From: Anaerolineae bacterium
GTDB lineage: Bacteria > Chloroflexota > Anaerolineae > UBA4142 > SHND01
Assembly (NCBI GenBank): GCA_021463195.1
Contig: JAJTXZ010000011.1
Location: forward strand, 20,557 to 84,556
Direction: 5' to 3'
DNA: 64,000 nucleotides
Part shown: positions 1 to 8,439 of the stretch, piece by piece
How positions within the stretch are numbered: the stretch's first letter is position 1
Layout of the letters: each line of letters begins with the position of its first letter
Notes under the pieces: generated by a model
Told to the model about the DNA's origin: nothing
Seen by the model: the letters and a program-made list of their open reading frames with translations, nothing else
The model's database searches: none
Position numbers and translations under genes: made by a program

Positions 1-1687
1 TCGTCGAATCGTCCAGAATTAAAATGCGCGGGTTCAAAAGCAGCGCGCGCGCGATGGCGATACGCTGTTTTTGGCCGCCGCTCAAAGTCGAGCCGCGTTC
101 GCCGACGGGTGTGTCATAGCCCTGCGGAAATTCCATGATGAAATCGTGCGCGGCGGCGGCTTGCGCCGCGGCGGTAATTTCATTCATGCTCGCGTCCGGT
201 TTGCCGAACGCGATATTGTCCCGAATCGTGCCGGTGAACAAGGTTGTCTCTTGCAAAACGATGCCGATGTTCGCGCGCAAACTTTCCAATGTCACATCAC
301 GCACATCCATCTCGTCAATCAACACGCGCCCCGCGCTCACGTCGTAAAAACGCGGGATGAGATTGATAATGGTGGTCTTGCCGCTGCCTGTCGCGCCAAG
401 TAGCGCGACCGTTTGCCCGGCGCGCGCCTGAAACGAGACTTGGCTCAACACCGGCTCGCCGCCTTTGAAATAACGAAAGGTCACATCGTCAAAGGTGACA
501 TCGCCGCGCACCGTCGTCAGCGTTTGCGCGCCCGATTTATCCTGCACTTCATTTTCCGTATCGAGAATTTCAAAAATGCGTTCGGCGGAGGCGTTGGCTT
601 GCGACATCAGATTGATGATGAATCCCAACTGCCCCATCGGGAAAAAGACAAACGCGAGATAAAGCGAAAATTTTTGCCATTCGCCGATGGTGAGCGTGCC
701 TTCGATAATCTGGCGTCCGCCAAAATACAACACCGCCGCCTGCCCTAAATTCGCGATCATGAAAATGACGGGAAAGAGGAACGAAAAAATGCGCGAGACG
801 CGCAGCTGCCAATTCAAAAAATCGGTCGCGGTCGCGTCAAAGCGCGTCTGTTCTTGCGGTTCGCGCGCGAACGCTTTGACCACCTTGAGTCCGGCGAGAT
901 TTTCTTGCAGCACCGTATTCATCGCCGAGATGCGTCGCTGCACTTGGATAAAGAGCGGCTGCGTAATCATGCCGAAAATAAAAAAGGCGATGAATGCCAA
1001 TGGCAGAATCGGCAAAACCACAAGCGTCAGAGCGTGATTGGTAAACCACAGCACGATGAGCGCGGCGACCAACAGCACGATGGATTGAAGCGAAAGAACC
1101 AACCCCTGTCCGAGAAAGAGCCGCACCTTTTCCACATCGTCCGTCGCGCGAATCATCAACTGACCTGTTTGATTGCGGTCGTGATAGCTGAACGAGAGGC
1201 GCTGGATTTTGGCAAAGAGCTCGCTGCGAAAATCGAACGCGACATTTTGCGAAATACGTTCGGCGTTGAATGATTGAATGAACGCGAAAATCGCGAGCGC
1301 CACCGCGAAAATCACAATCGCCGCCATCGCGCGCAGCAAATCATCATTCGCGGTCAGTGAAGTATGCGTCATCTGTTCAACAGTAGTATTCAGGCGCTGC
1401 GCCGCGAGCGCCTGAATGTTCGCGGGCAATTTCAAAATTTGATTCGCCGCGTACGCGCTCGTGACGGTATCAATGATACTTTGCACCAACTGCGGCACAA
1501 CCAACTGCGCGCCCGTCGCGATAAATAAAGAGCCATACGCCAAAAGCATCAGCCAACGATATTTGCGAATATAGGCGATGGCGCGCCCCATCGTTTTAAA
1601 ATCCATCTTGGCTTGCGGTCGTCCGCCCGACGCGGACGGCGCGGCAGAGCCGCGTACATTTCCATTTTCAGAACGTGTTGCTTGCAT
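1..1687 (-). CDS. ABC exporter, fused permease-ATPase, cut by window edge
   Basis: Half-transporter of the multidrug/lipid exporter type (membrane domain followed by ATP-binding domain), expected to dimerise in the inner membrane. The ATG at 1687 opens a frame of 562 codons that runs off the left edge. A membrane region with several hydrophobic stretches occupies roughly residues 40-340. Walker A (GATGSGKTT) is near residue 430, the signature LSGGQ near 534, and Walker B (ILILDDS) is at the very edge. The last 50 or so residues with the switch histidine are missing. The first 27 residues are polar and Ser/Ala-rich, so the Met at residue 28 (MDFKTMGRAIAYIRKY) is an alternative start. No clear ribosome site is seen. 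The substrate cannot be told from sequence. Confidence 0.93.
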   Translation of the reverse strand, partial: MQATRSENGNVRGSAAPSASGGRPQAKMDFKTMGRAIAYIRKYRWLMLLAYGSLFIATGAQLVVPQLVQSIIDTVTSAYAANQILKLPANIQALAAQRLNTTVEQMTHTSLTANDDLLRAMAAIVIFAVALAIFAFIQSFNAERISQNVAFDFRSELFAKIQRLSFSYHDRNQTGQLMIRATDDVEKVRLFLGQGLVLSLQSIVLLVAALIVLWFTNHALTLVVLPILPLAFIAFFIFGMITQPLFIQVQRRISAMNTVLQENLAGLKVVKAFAREPQEQTRFDATATDFLNWQLRVSRIFSFLFPVIFMIANLGQAAVLYFGGRQIIEGTLTIGEWQKFSLYLAFVFFPMGQLGFIINLMSQANASAERIFEILDTENEVQDKSGAQTLTTVRGDVTFDDVTFRYFKGGEPVLSQVSFQARAGQTVALLGATGSGKTTIINLIPRFYDVSAGRVLIDEMDVRDVTLESLRANIGIVLQETTLFTGTIRDNIAFGKPDASMNEITAAAQAAAAHDFIMEFPQGYDTPVGERGSTLSGGQKQRIAIARALLLNPRILILDDST

Positions 1688-1783
1688 AGATTTTTAGTCG
1701 CCAAGCGAACCGGCGCGAATGAAACGACTTGCGCGTTCACCTGCCGCCTTGTTTACTTGCCGCCTGTTTCGTTGTTACCTCGA

Positions 1784-3043
1784 TTACTGTAATTTTCTCA
1801 CTTGCGGTATTTTCCAAAATACAAACGCGCCAAACACCAGAGTAATCCCGGCGCCCAACATCACGGTCGCCGGTTCGCCAAAATGTTCCGCGAAAAACCC
1901 AGCCCATAATGCGCCAATCGGCATCAACCCAAAAAAGGTCAACGAGTAAATCGCCATGACGCGCCCGCGCAATTCGTCGCTCACCGATTGCTGAATCAAG
2001 ATATTCGCCAGATTAAACAACACCATAAAACTCCAACCGGCGCAAACTAAAATCGCGAGCGATAGCCAGAGCTGCGTGACATTGGCAAACAAAAAGAGCG
2101 AGAGCGGAAAAGCGAACATCCCCAGCGTCATCAATTTGCCCTTCCATTGAAACCTGCCCAAACTCGCAATCATCAACGCGGCGGACAAGGCGCCCAAACC
2201 GCGCGCCGATTGCAACAGCCCGTTGGTCGTCGCGTCGCCGCCCAAAATAGTGACCGCCCAAGCGGGCATCAAAGTCACAAATGCCAACCCAAACAAACTT
2301 GTCACTCCCGCCACGCCCAACAGCGTCCGAATTACAGGATGCCCGACGACATATTTCAAGCCATCGCGTAATTCTATCCAAGCCGAGCGCGTGCGGATGC
2401 GGGACGGCGTCGCCTCTAATTTCATGCGCCACAAAGCCGCAATAACCGCGATAAACGAAAACCCATTGATAGTGAAACACCACGCGGGCCCCACCAGCGC
2501 GTAGGTAATGCCCGCGATAGATGGGCCCACCACAGTCGCCATTTGAAACATCGTCGCATTGAGCGCGATGGCGTTACCCATATCCTCGCGGTTTACGAGT
2601 TCCAACACAAACGCCTGACGCGCGGGCGCGTCAAACGCGTTGGCAATCCCCAAAATAAACGCCAGCACAATAATGTGCCAAGGTTGAATGAGCTGCGTAA
2701 ACGTCAATGCGGCAGAGATAAACGCCAACACCATCATCGCCGATTGCGTGAGCATGATGAGATTGCGGCGCGGAAAACGGTCCGCGACGACGCCGCCAAA
2801 GAGCATAAAGAGCCACGACGGAACGCCGGCGGCAAAACCGACATAGCCAAGATAGGCGGGCGAGTTGGTCAATTCAAAAACCAAGAAACCTTCGGCGGTG
2901 GATTGCATCCATGTGCCAACCAGCGAGCCGAGCTGTCCGAGAAACCACAACCGATAATTTCCATATTGCAGCGCGGCAAAAGTGCGCGTCAGGCGCGCGT
3001 GCAAGCCAGTCGCGGCTTGTTTTTCAATCGTCACATCCGCCAT
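1784..3043 (-). CDS. MFS transporter, MFS_3/EntS-like
   Basis: Predicted secondary transporter of 419 aa with the major-facilitator motif A variant GGVVADRFPRR at residues 83-93 and about twelve hydrophobic segments. The N-terminus (QYGNYRLWFLGQ, residues 26-37) and overall length fit the MFS_3 group, which includes enterobactin exporter EntS and macrolide-efflux-like proteins. The start is supported by GAGGTAA six bases upstream; that Shine-Dalgarno overlaps the TGA stop of the upstream epimerase gene, only 4 bp away, so the two are probably translationally coupled. Substrate unknown; export of a small molecule is the family expectation. Confidence 0.9.
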   Translation of the reverse strand: MADVTIEKQAATGLHARLTRTFAALQYGNYRLWFLGQLGSLVGTWMQSTAEGFLVFELTNSPAYLGYVGFAAGVPSWLFMLFGGVVADRFPRRNLIMLTQSAMMVLAFISAALTFTQLIQPWHIIVLAFILGIANAFDAPARQAFVLELVNREDMGNAIALNATMFQMATVVGPSIAGITYALVGPAWCFTINGFSFIAVIAALWRMKLEATPSRIRTRSAWIELRDGLKYVVGHPVIRTLLGVAGVTSLFGLAFVTLMPAWAVTILGGDATTNGLLQSARGLGALSAALMIASLGRFQWKGKLMTLGMFAFPLSLFLFANVTQLWLSLAILVCAGWSFMVLFNLANILIQQSVSDELRGRVMAIYSLTFFGLMPIGALWAGFFAEHFGEPATVMLGAGITLVFGAFVFWKIPQVRKLQ

Positions 3044-3047
3044 TGCG

Positions 3048-3977
3048 TTACCTCAAATCCAAAATCGGTTTGTACCCTTCGCGAAAGGTCGGATATTTTA
3101 ACTGCGCGCCCAATTCGTTTTTAATTTTATTATTAAGGCAAAAATAATTGCCGCTGACCAACCCAATCACATTTTCACTCATCGGATATTGTCGTTCTCC
3201 CGCCAACGCATTCATCGCGCGCCCAAACAAACCGAATGCGCGCGCCGCGTTAATTTCGAGCGACAGCGGCACCGGCGCGCCGATTGCCGCCGCAAGTTCG
3301 CGATAAAATTCGCGCTGCGTTGTCGGCAAATCATCCGCCGCGAGATATACGCTGTCCGCCGGCGCGCGTTCAAGCGCCGCCAACAAAACCTGCGCCAAAT
3401 CATCCACGTGAATGCGGCTTGTCCAATTTTCGCCGCCGTTCAGCAGACGAATGCGCCCTTCGCGCAGCGCCGCCAAACCATCGCGTCCTGCGCCATAAAT
3501 ATTCGGCACACGCACCGTCACCGTTGGCGCATTTTCGCGCGCCAACGCTTCCGCGTCCGCCGTAATTTTTCCCAAGGCGTACGCGGGCTTGAGCGGCGAA
3601 CTTTCATCGAGGCGCGCGGTCGCGGCGGGCAAACCATACACCGATACATTCGACACCCAAATATATTTTTTCAATGTCGCGCGGTCCACCACGCGCAACA
3701 GATTGCGCGCGCCATCCGTCAAAATTTTTTTCGAGGCGGCGGGATCGAGGCGACAGCTTGCGGCGAGATTGAAAATGATTTCAATCTCATTGGCGATGCC
3801 CTGCAAACTTTCGGGCTGCAACACATCGCCGACGCGCAATTCCATGCCTTCTTTTTCTAACGCGATACCGCGTTCAATTTGACGCGCCAAACCGCGCACG
3901 CGATGACCGCGCGCCAATAACGCGCGCACAAGGCGTTCGCCGGTATATCCGCTTGCGCCGATAACGAGAATATTCAT
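3048..3977 (-). CDS. NAD(P)-dependent epimerase/dehydratase (extended SDR)
   Basis: Extended short-chain dehydrogenase of 309 aa. The Rossmann motif GASGYTG is at residues 7-13 and the catalytic YxxxK (YALGK) at 133-137, preceded by a Ser-rich strand (VSNVSVYG) that would carry the catalytic serine. Such proteins oxidise, epimerise or dehydrate nucleotide sugars, or reduce dihydroflavonol-like ketones; the substrate cannot be assigned. It lies in a run of minus-strand genes: the metallo-hydrolase gene ends 32 bp upstream and the MFS gene starts 4 bp downstream. Confidence 0.88.
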   Translation of the reverse strand: MNILVIGASGYTGERLVRALLARGHRVRGLARQIERGIALEKEGMELRVGDVLQPESLQGIANEIEIIFNLAASCRLDPAASKKILTDGARNLLRVVDRATLKKYIWVSNVSVYGLPAATARLDESSPLKPAYALGKITADAEALARENAPTVTVRVPNIYGAGRDGLAALREGRIRLLNGGENWTSRIHVDDLAQVLLAALERAPADSVYLAADDLPTTQREFYRELAAAIGAPVPLSLEINAARAFGLFGRAMNALAGERQYPMSENVIGLVSGNYFCLNNKIKNELGAQLKYPTFREGYKPILDLR

Positions 3978-4009
3978 TCGATATGATTCCGAATTTTTGG
4001 TTCGCGAAT

Positions 4010-4696
4010 TTATTCAGCCGCCAACGACAACTTTTTGGCTTGCGTATAACGCGCCAGCGCCGCGCCCGAAAACGGTTTACCGTGTCCACTATAAAGGATG
4101 CGCGGCTGCAACTCCGCGATTTTTCGCACGCTGTCAAATGCCAGCGCGATATCTTCGCCGTACAAGGGCATCGCGACGCGAAATTGATTGATGATGGCAT
4201 CGCCCACCAATAGCGCGCGCTCGGGCAGCGCCAACGTCAGCGAGCCAAGCGTATGCCCCGGCGTGCGCAGCACACGCGCATTCAAACCAAATTCGCGCAG
4301 CGTATCGCCTTCGTCAAAAAACAAATCGGGTTCGAATGCTTCGTAACGAAATTTCAAATGCAGCCCATTAAAGGTATGCTCCAGCGCTTTGCCCGTTGAA
4401 CCGCGTCCGCTCGGCAGATTGTGTTTGCCCGCGCGCGCTTTGGCGATGTCCGCGCGGTGCAGCGCAATCGGCGCGCCAGTGAGCCGCCGCAATTCCGCCG
4501 CGCCGCCCACGTGGTCCATATGCGCGTGCGTCAAAAAAATCAAACGCACATCGCTCGGCGCGCGCCGCAATTCTCGAATTTTCTTGATTATTATCGGCGC
4601 GGCATTGCCAAAACCGGCATCCACAATCACGACGCCATTTTCATTGACCACGATATAAATATTGGCGATACGCGAAAAAAGCGCGTGAATATCCAT
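4010..4696 (-). CDS. MBL-fold metallo-hydrolase
   Basis: Metallo-beta-lactamase-fold hydrolase of 228 aa. The zinc motif HAHMDH is at residues 57-62, with further ligands in TPGHTLGS (about residue 150), GDAI (about 170) and SGHGKPF (about 208), so the full di-metal site is present. There is no signal peptide, so it is cytoplasmic. The short glyoxalase-II-like form without extra domains fits general thioester, lactone or phosphodiester hydrolysis; no specific substrate can be given. It is followed after 32 bp by the epimerase gene. Confidence 0.9.
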   Translation of the reverse strand: MDIHALFSRIANIYIVVNENGVVIVDAGFGNAAPIIIKKIRELRRAPSDVRLIFLTHAHMDHVGGAAELRRLTGAPIALHRADIAKARAGKHNLPSGRGSTGKALEHTFNGLHLKFRYEAFEPDLFFDEGDTLREFGLNARVLRTPGHTLGSLTLALPERALLVGDAIINQFRVAMPLYGEDIALAFDSVRKIAELQPRILYSGHGKPFSGAALARYTQAKKLSLAAE

Positions 4697-4772
4697 TTGC
4701 GGTTAGACTTTATTCGTCCACTTGCGCGCGTACGCCCAATTAGCGCTTTGCTCCGCCAACGCGTAACGCGAA

Positions 4773-6020
4773 TTATTCATAACGCAGCGCGTCAATCGGA
4801 TGCAGCGCGCTCGCGCGCCAAGCGGGATACAAACCAAAAAACAAGCCAACGCCCACCGAAAAGCCAACCGCCAACAATACCGCGCTAGCTTGAATGACCG
4901 TCGTGAGCGCGCCCGTTTGATTCACCGCTTGCGCGATGCCCGCGCCCAACAGGATGCCGATAATGCCGCCGCTCACGCTCAACGCAATCGCTTCCATTAA
5001 AAATTGAAATAAAATATCGCGCCGTTTCGCGCCCACCGCTTTGCGAATCCCGATTTCGCGCGTGCGTTCCGTCACGCTCACCAACATAATATTCATGATA
5101 CCGATGCCGCCGACGAGCAGAGAAATCGCCGCGATGGCGCCAAGAAAAATCGTGAGGATGCTGGTGATTTGCGATAGCGCGCCCAATAAATCCTTTTGAC
5201 TCATGACGGAAAAATCGTCTTGTTGAAATTGAATGCGATGCCGTTGGCGCAGCTCTTGCGTGATTTGCGAAACCGCTTGCGCGCTGCGTTCTTCCGCGCG
5301 CGCCGACGCGTAAATCACCGACACGCGGCGCTGGCCATTCACCGTCAACGCCTGCGAACCAAAGAGACGCGTCTGCGCGGTGCGTATGGGAATAAAAATC
5401 ACATCGTCTTGATTTTGCCCAAAAAAACCCGTGCCGCCTTTTTCCTTCATCACGCCAATCACTTTGAACGGCACGCGATTGATTTTGATCGTTTTGCCAA
5501 GCGGATCCTGATTTTCAAACAACTGTCGCGCCGTCGCCGTTCCCAACACCGCGACGCGCGCGAGCGTTTCATCATCGCGCGCGTCAATAAAGCGTCCTTG
5601 CCCAACATGAAAATTTCGCACCGTTTGAAAATCGGGAGTCGTGCCTGTCACCGCCGTATTCGTATTATTGCCGCCCGCGACGACCTGCACATTCGCCTGA
5701 AACACAGGAGCGACGCGCGCGACATCGGGACAGCAAGCCGAATCCAACAGCGCGTTAGCATCCTCAAGCGTCAACGTCGTCGCGCTGCCGACAGCGGAGC
5801 GCACGCCATTTTGCTGAAAACTACCGGGAATAATAAACAACACATTTGAACCAATGGCTTGCACTTGCTGCGTAATCGCCGCGCTCGCGCCCTGCCCCAC
5901 CGCGAGCAGCGCAATCACCGCCGCGACGCCAATGATGACGCCCAGCATCGTCAACCCCGCGCGTAATTTATTCGCGCCGAGTGAATAAAAGGAAATGCGA
6001 AAAATTTCAAACAAATTCAT
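4773..6020 (-). CDS. MacB/FtsX-type ABC transporter permease
   Basis: Permease of 415 aa with the MacB architecture: an N-terminal membrane helix (about residues 17-40, LTMLGVIIGVAAVIALLA), a large extracytoplasmic domain (about 45-280), then a C-terminal FtsX domain with three helices and the conserved TERTREIGIRKAVGAKR loop. Unlike E. coli MacB it has no fused ATPase. ATG at 6020 is chosen because the family N-terminus MNLFEIFRIS starts there; the longer upstream reading frame is within the preceding gene. It lies 28 bp after the HlyD-type adaptor gene. Together they should form a MacA-MacB-like efflux pump, but no ATPase gene is adjacent. Confidence 0.9.
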   Translation of the reverse strand: MNLFEIFRISFYSLGANKLRAGLTMLGVIIGVAAVIALLAVGQGASAAITQQVQAIGSNVLFIIPGSFQQNGVRSAVGSATTLTLEDANALLDSACCPDVARVAPVFQANVQVVAGGNNTNTAVTGTTPDFQTVRNFHVGQGRFIDARDDETLARVAVLGTATARQLFENQDPLGKTIKINRVPFKVIGVMKEKGGTGFFGQNQDDVIFIPIRTAQTRLFGSQALTVNGQRRVSVIYASARAEERSAQAVSQITQELRQRHRIQFQQDDFSVMSQKDLLGALSQITSILTIFLGAIAAISLLVGGIGIMNIMLVSVTERTREIGIRKAVGAKRRDILFQFLMEAIALSVSGGIIGILLGAGIAQAVNQTGALTTVIQASAVLLAVGFSVGVGLFFGLYPAWRASALHPIDALRYE

Positions 6021-6048
6021 TTTCGATTTTAGCGATCCGGCGCCCGTT

Positions 6049-7602
6049 TCAATTTCCTTGCGGCGTCGCGTTCGCGTTATTATTGCCGCCAAAGCCGCCA
6101 AAACGCGGCGCATTCGTCGAAACCGCCGTCGTCAAAATTTGCGCGCCCGGTTCCAAACCCGCCGTGATCTCGGTGAATTGGTCATTGGATAAACCAAGCG
6201 TCACAAACACCTCGCGCGGCTCACCATTTTCCAAAACTACCACGAGCCGCTTGCTGCCCTGCGCGCGAATCGCGCGCGTCGGCGCGAGCAAAACATTCTC
6301 TCGCCGCGCGACTTGGACATTCGCGTTCGCCGTCATGCCCGGTTTCAACGCCAGCGCGCCCGGCGTCACCGCCACCACGACTTGATAATTCACAACGCCT
6401 TGCAGCGTCGTCGCGGCCGGCGCGATTTCTTGCACCACGCCATCCACCTCTTGCTCCGGAAACGCGTCGAGGTCCAACACGACCGGCTGTCCCACCTGAA
6501 CGCGCGGAATATCGGTTTCGTCAATGCTCAAATTGATTTGCAAATGTTCCAAATCCGCGATGGTGATAACCGGACGCCCCGCCTGCGCGAATTCGCCAAC
6601 CGCCAAATCGAGCGTCGTCACGATGCCGGACTGCGGCGCGACCAGCGTTGCCTCATTCACGCGCTGCTGCGCCAAATCGCGCGCCGCGCGCGCCGCCGCC
6701 GCATTCGCTTCGGCTTGCGCGACATCCTGCGCTAACGGCGTTAAACGCGCGAGCGCGTCTTGCGCTTGAGTGATTTGCGCCTGCGCGCGCGTCAAATTTT
6801 CTTGCGTCGGCTGTAACCGTTCAAGCGCGTCTTGCGCCTGCTTGATTTGCGCTTGCGCCGCTTTGAGCTGCGCGTCAGTCGGATTGAATTTGGCGTTGAA
6901 CGCGTTCAACGCTTTTTCATAATCGAGCGTAGCGTTTTGCAGTTGCAAACTCTGCGGCAGCTGCGCGATATTCGGATTGGAGGCGCCGCCAACGCGGTCA
7001 TACGCGGCTTGCGCGCTGGCGAGCGCGGCTTGCGCCTTGTCCAAATCGGCTTTGGCAATCGCGTATTCGGTCGCGTCGGGTTTGAGCAATTTGTTGTACT
7101 GCGCGCGCGCCGCATCGAGATTTGCCTGCGCCGCCGCGACCGCGCTCGTCGCCGGATTCTGCAAAGCGTCGTACGCCGCCTGCGCCGATTCCAAATTCGC
7201 TTGCGCGGACGCGCGCGCCGACGTGGTGGGACCCTGTTTCAATTTCTCTAAACTCGCTTGCGCGGCTTGGAGATTGGCTTGTTGTTGTTGCAGTTGCAAA
7301 TTCAAAGCCGTCGCGTCCAAACGCGCGAGCGGCTGCCCTTGCGACACCTTGTCGCCGCGTTTAACCAGAACCTCCGCGACATTGCCATTCGCCAAAAAAG
7401 CGAGCGCGGTTTCCGTTTGCGGTTCGAGTGAACCGGTCGCGCTCACTGTCGCGAGCAGCGTCCCCATTTCCGCCGTTGCGATATCAGACGCGGTGTATTG
7501 CGGCGGCGCGTTATTGGCGGCATTGATTTGCGACCAAACGAGGGCCCCGACCAAGCCAATCACAATCACGGCGCCGCCCAAGATAATCCAATGCCGTTTC
7601 AT
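6049..7602 (-). CDS. HlyD/MacA-type periplasmic adaptor (membrane fusion) protein
   Basis: Membrane-anchored adaptor of 517 aa. An N-terminal transmembrane helix (about residues 5-24) is followed by a lipoyl-like half-motif, a very long Ala/Gln-rich coiled-coil hairpin (about 110-340), the second lipoyl half (VNEATLVAPQSGIVTTLDLAVGE) and beta-barrel and membrane-proximal domains. The hairpin is longer than in E. coli MacA. ATG at 7602 is chosen because it overlaps the marR stop codon as ATGA, implying translational coupling, and because it places the helix at the true N-terminus. It should couple to the permease encoded 28 bp downstream. Confidence 0.9.
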   Translation of the reverse strand: MKRHWIILGGAVIVIGLVGALVWSQINAANNAPPQYTASDIATAEMGTLLATVSATGSLEPQTETALAFLANGNVAEVLVKRGDKVSQGQPLARLDATALNLQLQQQQANLQAAQASLEKLKQGPTTSARASAQANLESAQAAYDALQNPATSAVAAAQANLDAARAQYNKLLKPDATEYAIAKADLDKAQAALASAQAAYDRVGGASNPNIAQLPQSLQLQNATLDYEKALNAFNAKFNPTDAQLKAAQAQIKQAQDALERLQPTQENLTRAQAQITQAQDALARLTPLAQDVAQAEANAAAARAARDLAQQRVNEATLVAPQSGIVTTLDLAVGEFAQAGRPVITIADLEHLQINLSIDETDIPRVQVGQPVVLDLDAFPEQEVDGVVQEIAPAATTLQGVVNYQVVVAVTPGALALKPGMTANANVQVARRENVLLAPTRAIRAQGSKRLVVVLENGEPREVFVTLGLSNDQFTEITAGLEPGAQILTTAVSTNAPRFGGFGGNNNANATPQGN

Positions 7603-8084
7603 TGCGTCAACTCTAATTCGTCCATAAATTTCACCAACAAATGCACAAAGCGCGCGCGGTCGCGCGCGGGCAAACGCCGCAAGGCGCGCGCGACCGTCTG
7701 CAAGCGCTGCTCTTTGACGCGCCGCGTCAACGCTTTGCCTTGCGCGGTGATATGCACGCGCACCTGCCGTCGGTCTTGAGCATTGCCGTATTCGCGCCGC
7801 GCCAGCTGTTTTTGTTCCAGCCGATCCACATGCCCCGTTGTCGTCGCATTCGGCAAGTCCATCGCCTGCGACAATTCGCCAATGGGACACATGCCTTGAT
7901 GCCGAAGCAGATGGAGCAAGAGCATAAACGGCGCGATATCCAAATCATATTCCGCCAAAATTTGGCGCAGCCAGTTGCGTTCGAACCACATCAAACGACG
8001 CAGCGTGCCGACAAGCGACTCTAACAACGCCTGGTCCAGCGCAAGCTCATTCTTTGGTTTGACGGTGGATATTTCAGTTGCCAT
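7599..8084 (-). CDS. MarR-family transcriptional regulator
   Basis: Winged-helix repressor of 161 aa with typical MarR features: a central helix-turn-helix and wing (IGELSQAMDLPNATTTGHVDRLEQ, then LARREYGNAQDRRQVRVHIT with the wing DRR motif) flanked by dimerisation helices. ATG at 8084 is chosen for its AGGA site seven bases upstream; a TTG at 8099 would add five residues. It is the first gene of a marR-adaptor-permease operon and probably represses itself and the pump through the palindrome that overlaps the -10 box. The ligand is unknown; such regulators usually respond to toxic small molecules or oxidants. Confidence 0.92.
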   Translation of the reverse strand: MATEISTVKPKNELALDQALLESLVGTLRRLMWFERNWLRQILAEYDLDIAPFMLLLHLLRHQGMCPIGELSQAMDLPNATTTGHVDRLEQKQLARREYGNAQDRRQVRVHITAQGKALTRRVKEQRLQTVARALRRLPARDRARFVHLLVKFMDELELTQ

Positions 8085-8101
8085 AATTTCATCCTGCAAT
8101 T

Positions 8102-8120
8102 TATTTCGATACTCGAAATA
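8102..8120. promoter_or_regulatory. Probable MarR operator palindrome
   Basis: TATTTCGA-TAC-TCGAAATA, a perfect 8-bp inverted repeat with a 3-bp centre. It overlaps the -10 box and transcription start of the marR promoter, the expected position for autorepression. Operator function is inferred from position and symmetry. Confidence 0.65.
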
Positions 8121-8145
8121 TACTATACAAGTAATATTCTGTCAA
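8117..8145 (-). promoter_or_regulatory. Sigma-70 type promoter of the marR efflux operon
   Basis: Read on the minus strand: TTGACA (8145-8140), a 17-bp spacer, then TATATT (8122-8117), about 30 bp ahead of the marR start. The -35 is a perfect match and the -10 is 5 of 6. Confidence 0.8.
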
Positions 8146-8186
8146 TGAAATATGAGCGGGCGATTTCCCGCATCACGAAAACAACG

Positions 8187-8238
8187 CGGGCGTTCAGATC
8201 CCAAGGGTTTTCGAAAATCCTTGGGATCTGAACGCCCG
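8187..8238. repeat. Palindromic repeat, core GTTTTCGAAAAT
   Basis: Perfect 20-bp inverted arms (8187-8206 and 8219-8238) around the 12-base core GTTTTCGAAAAT. It lies in the 355-bp marR-hydrolase intergenic space. It resembles the hairpins at 8371, 35574 and 39813 in core sequence and, at 35574, also in arm sequence (CAGATCCCAAGG against CAGACCCCAAGT). Confidence 0.85.
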
Positions 8239-8320
8239 GGTAATCACCAAAATATGAATTGACGGTCCCCCTGATCGCGTAGCGCGCATTCTCTAATGCG
8301 CTCTCTGCCCTCCAAGCGGG

Positions 8321-8349
8321 ACGGCTGCGAGGTGAAAGCTCGCAGCCGT
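8321..8349. repeat. Hairpin with ACGGCTGCG arms
   Basis: ACGGCTGCGAG, 7-base loop, CTCGCAGCCGT. The arms share ACGGCTGCG with the hairpin at 35734-35768, so the two are probably copies of one dispersed repeat. Confidence 0.75.
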
Positions 8350-8370
8350 CGTACCGCTGGCTATTTCTAG

Positions 8371-8408
8371 AAAGACCTTTTGGGTTTTCGGAAACCCAAA
8401 AGGTCTTT
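8371..8408. repeat. Palindromic repeat, core GTTTTCGGAAAC
   Basis: Perfect 17-bp arms (AAAGACCTTTTGGGTTT and complement) with loop TCGG. It sits 32 bp from the convergent end of the hydrolase gene at 8440 and could also act as a transcription stop for it, though no clear T-tract follows on the minus strand. Confidence 0.85.
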
Positions 8409-8439
8409 TACCTCGAACCAAATAGAAAGACGCTTGGCG

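Noticed and set aside
8321..8408. Hairpins as simple terminators
   Set aside because: No T-tracts follow the stems in the needed direction; better explained as dispersed palindromic repeats.
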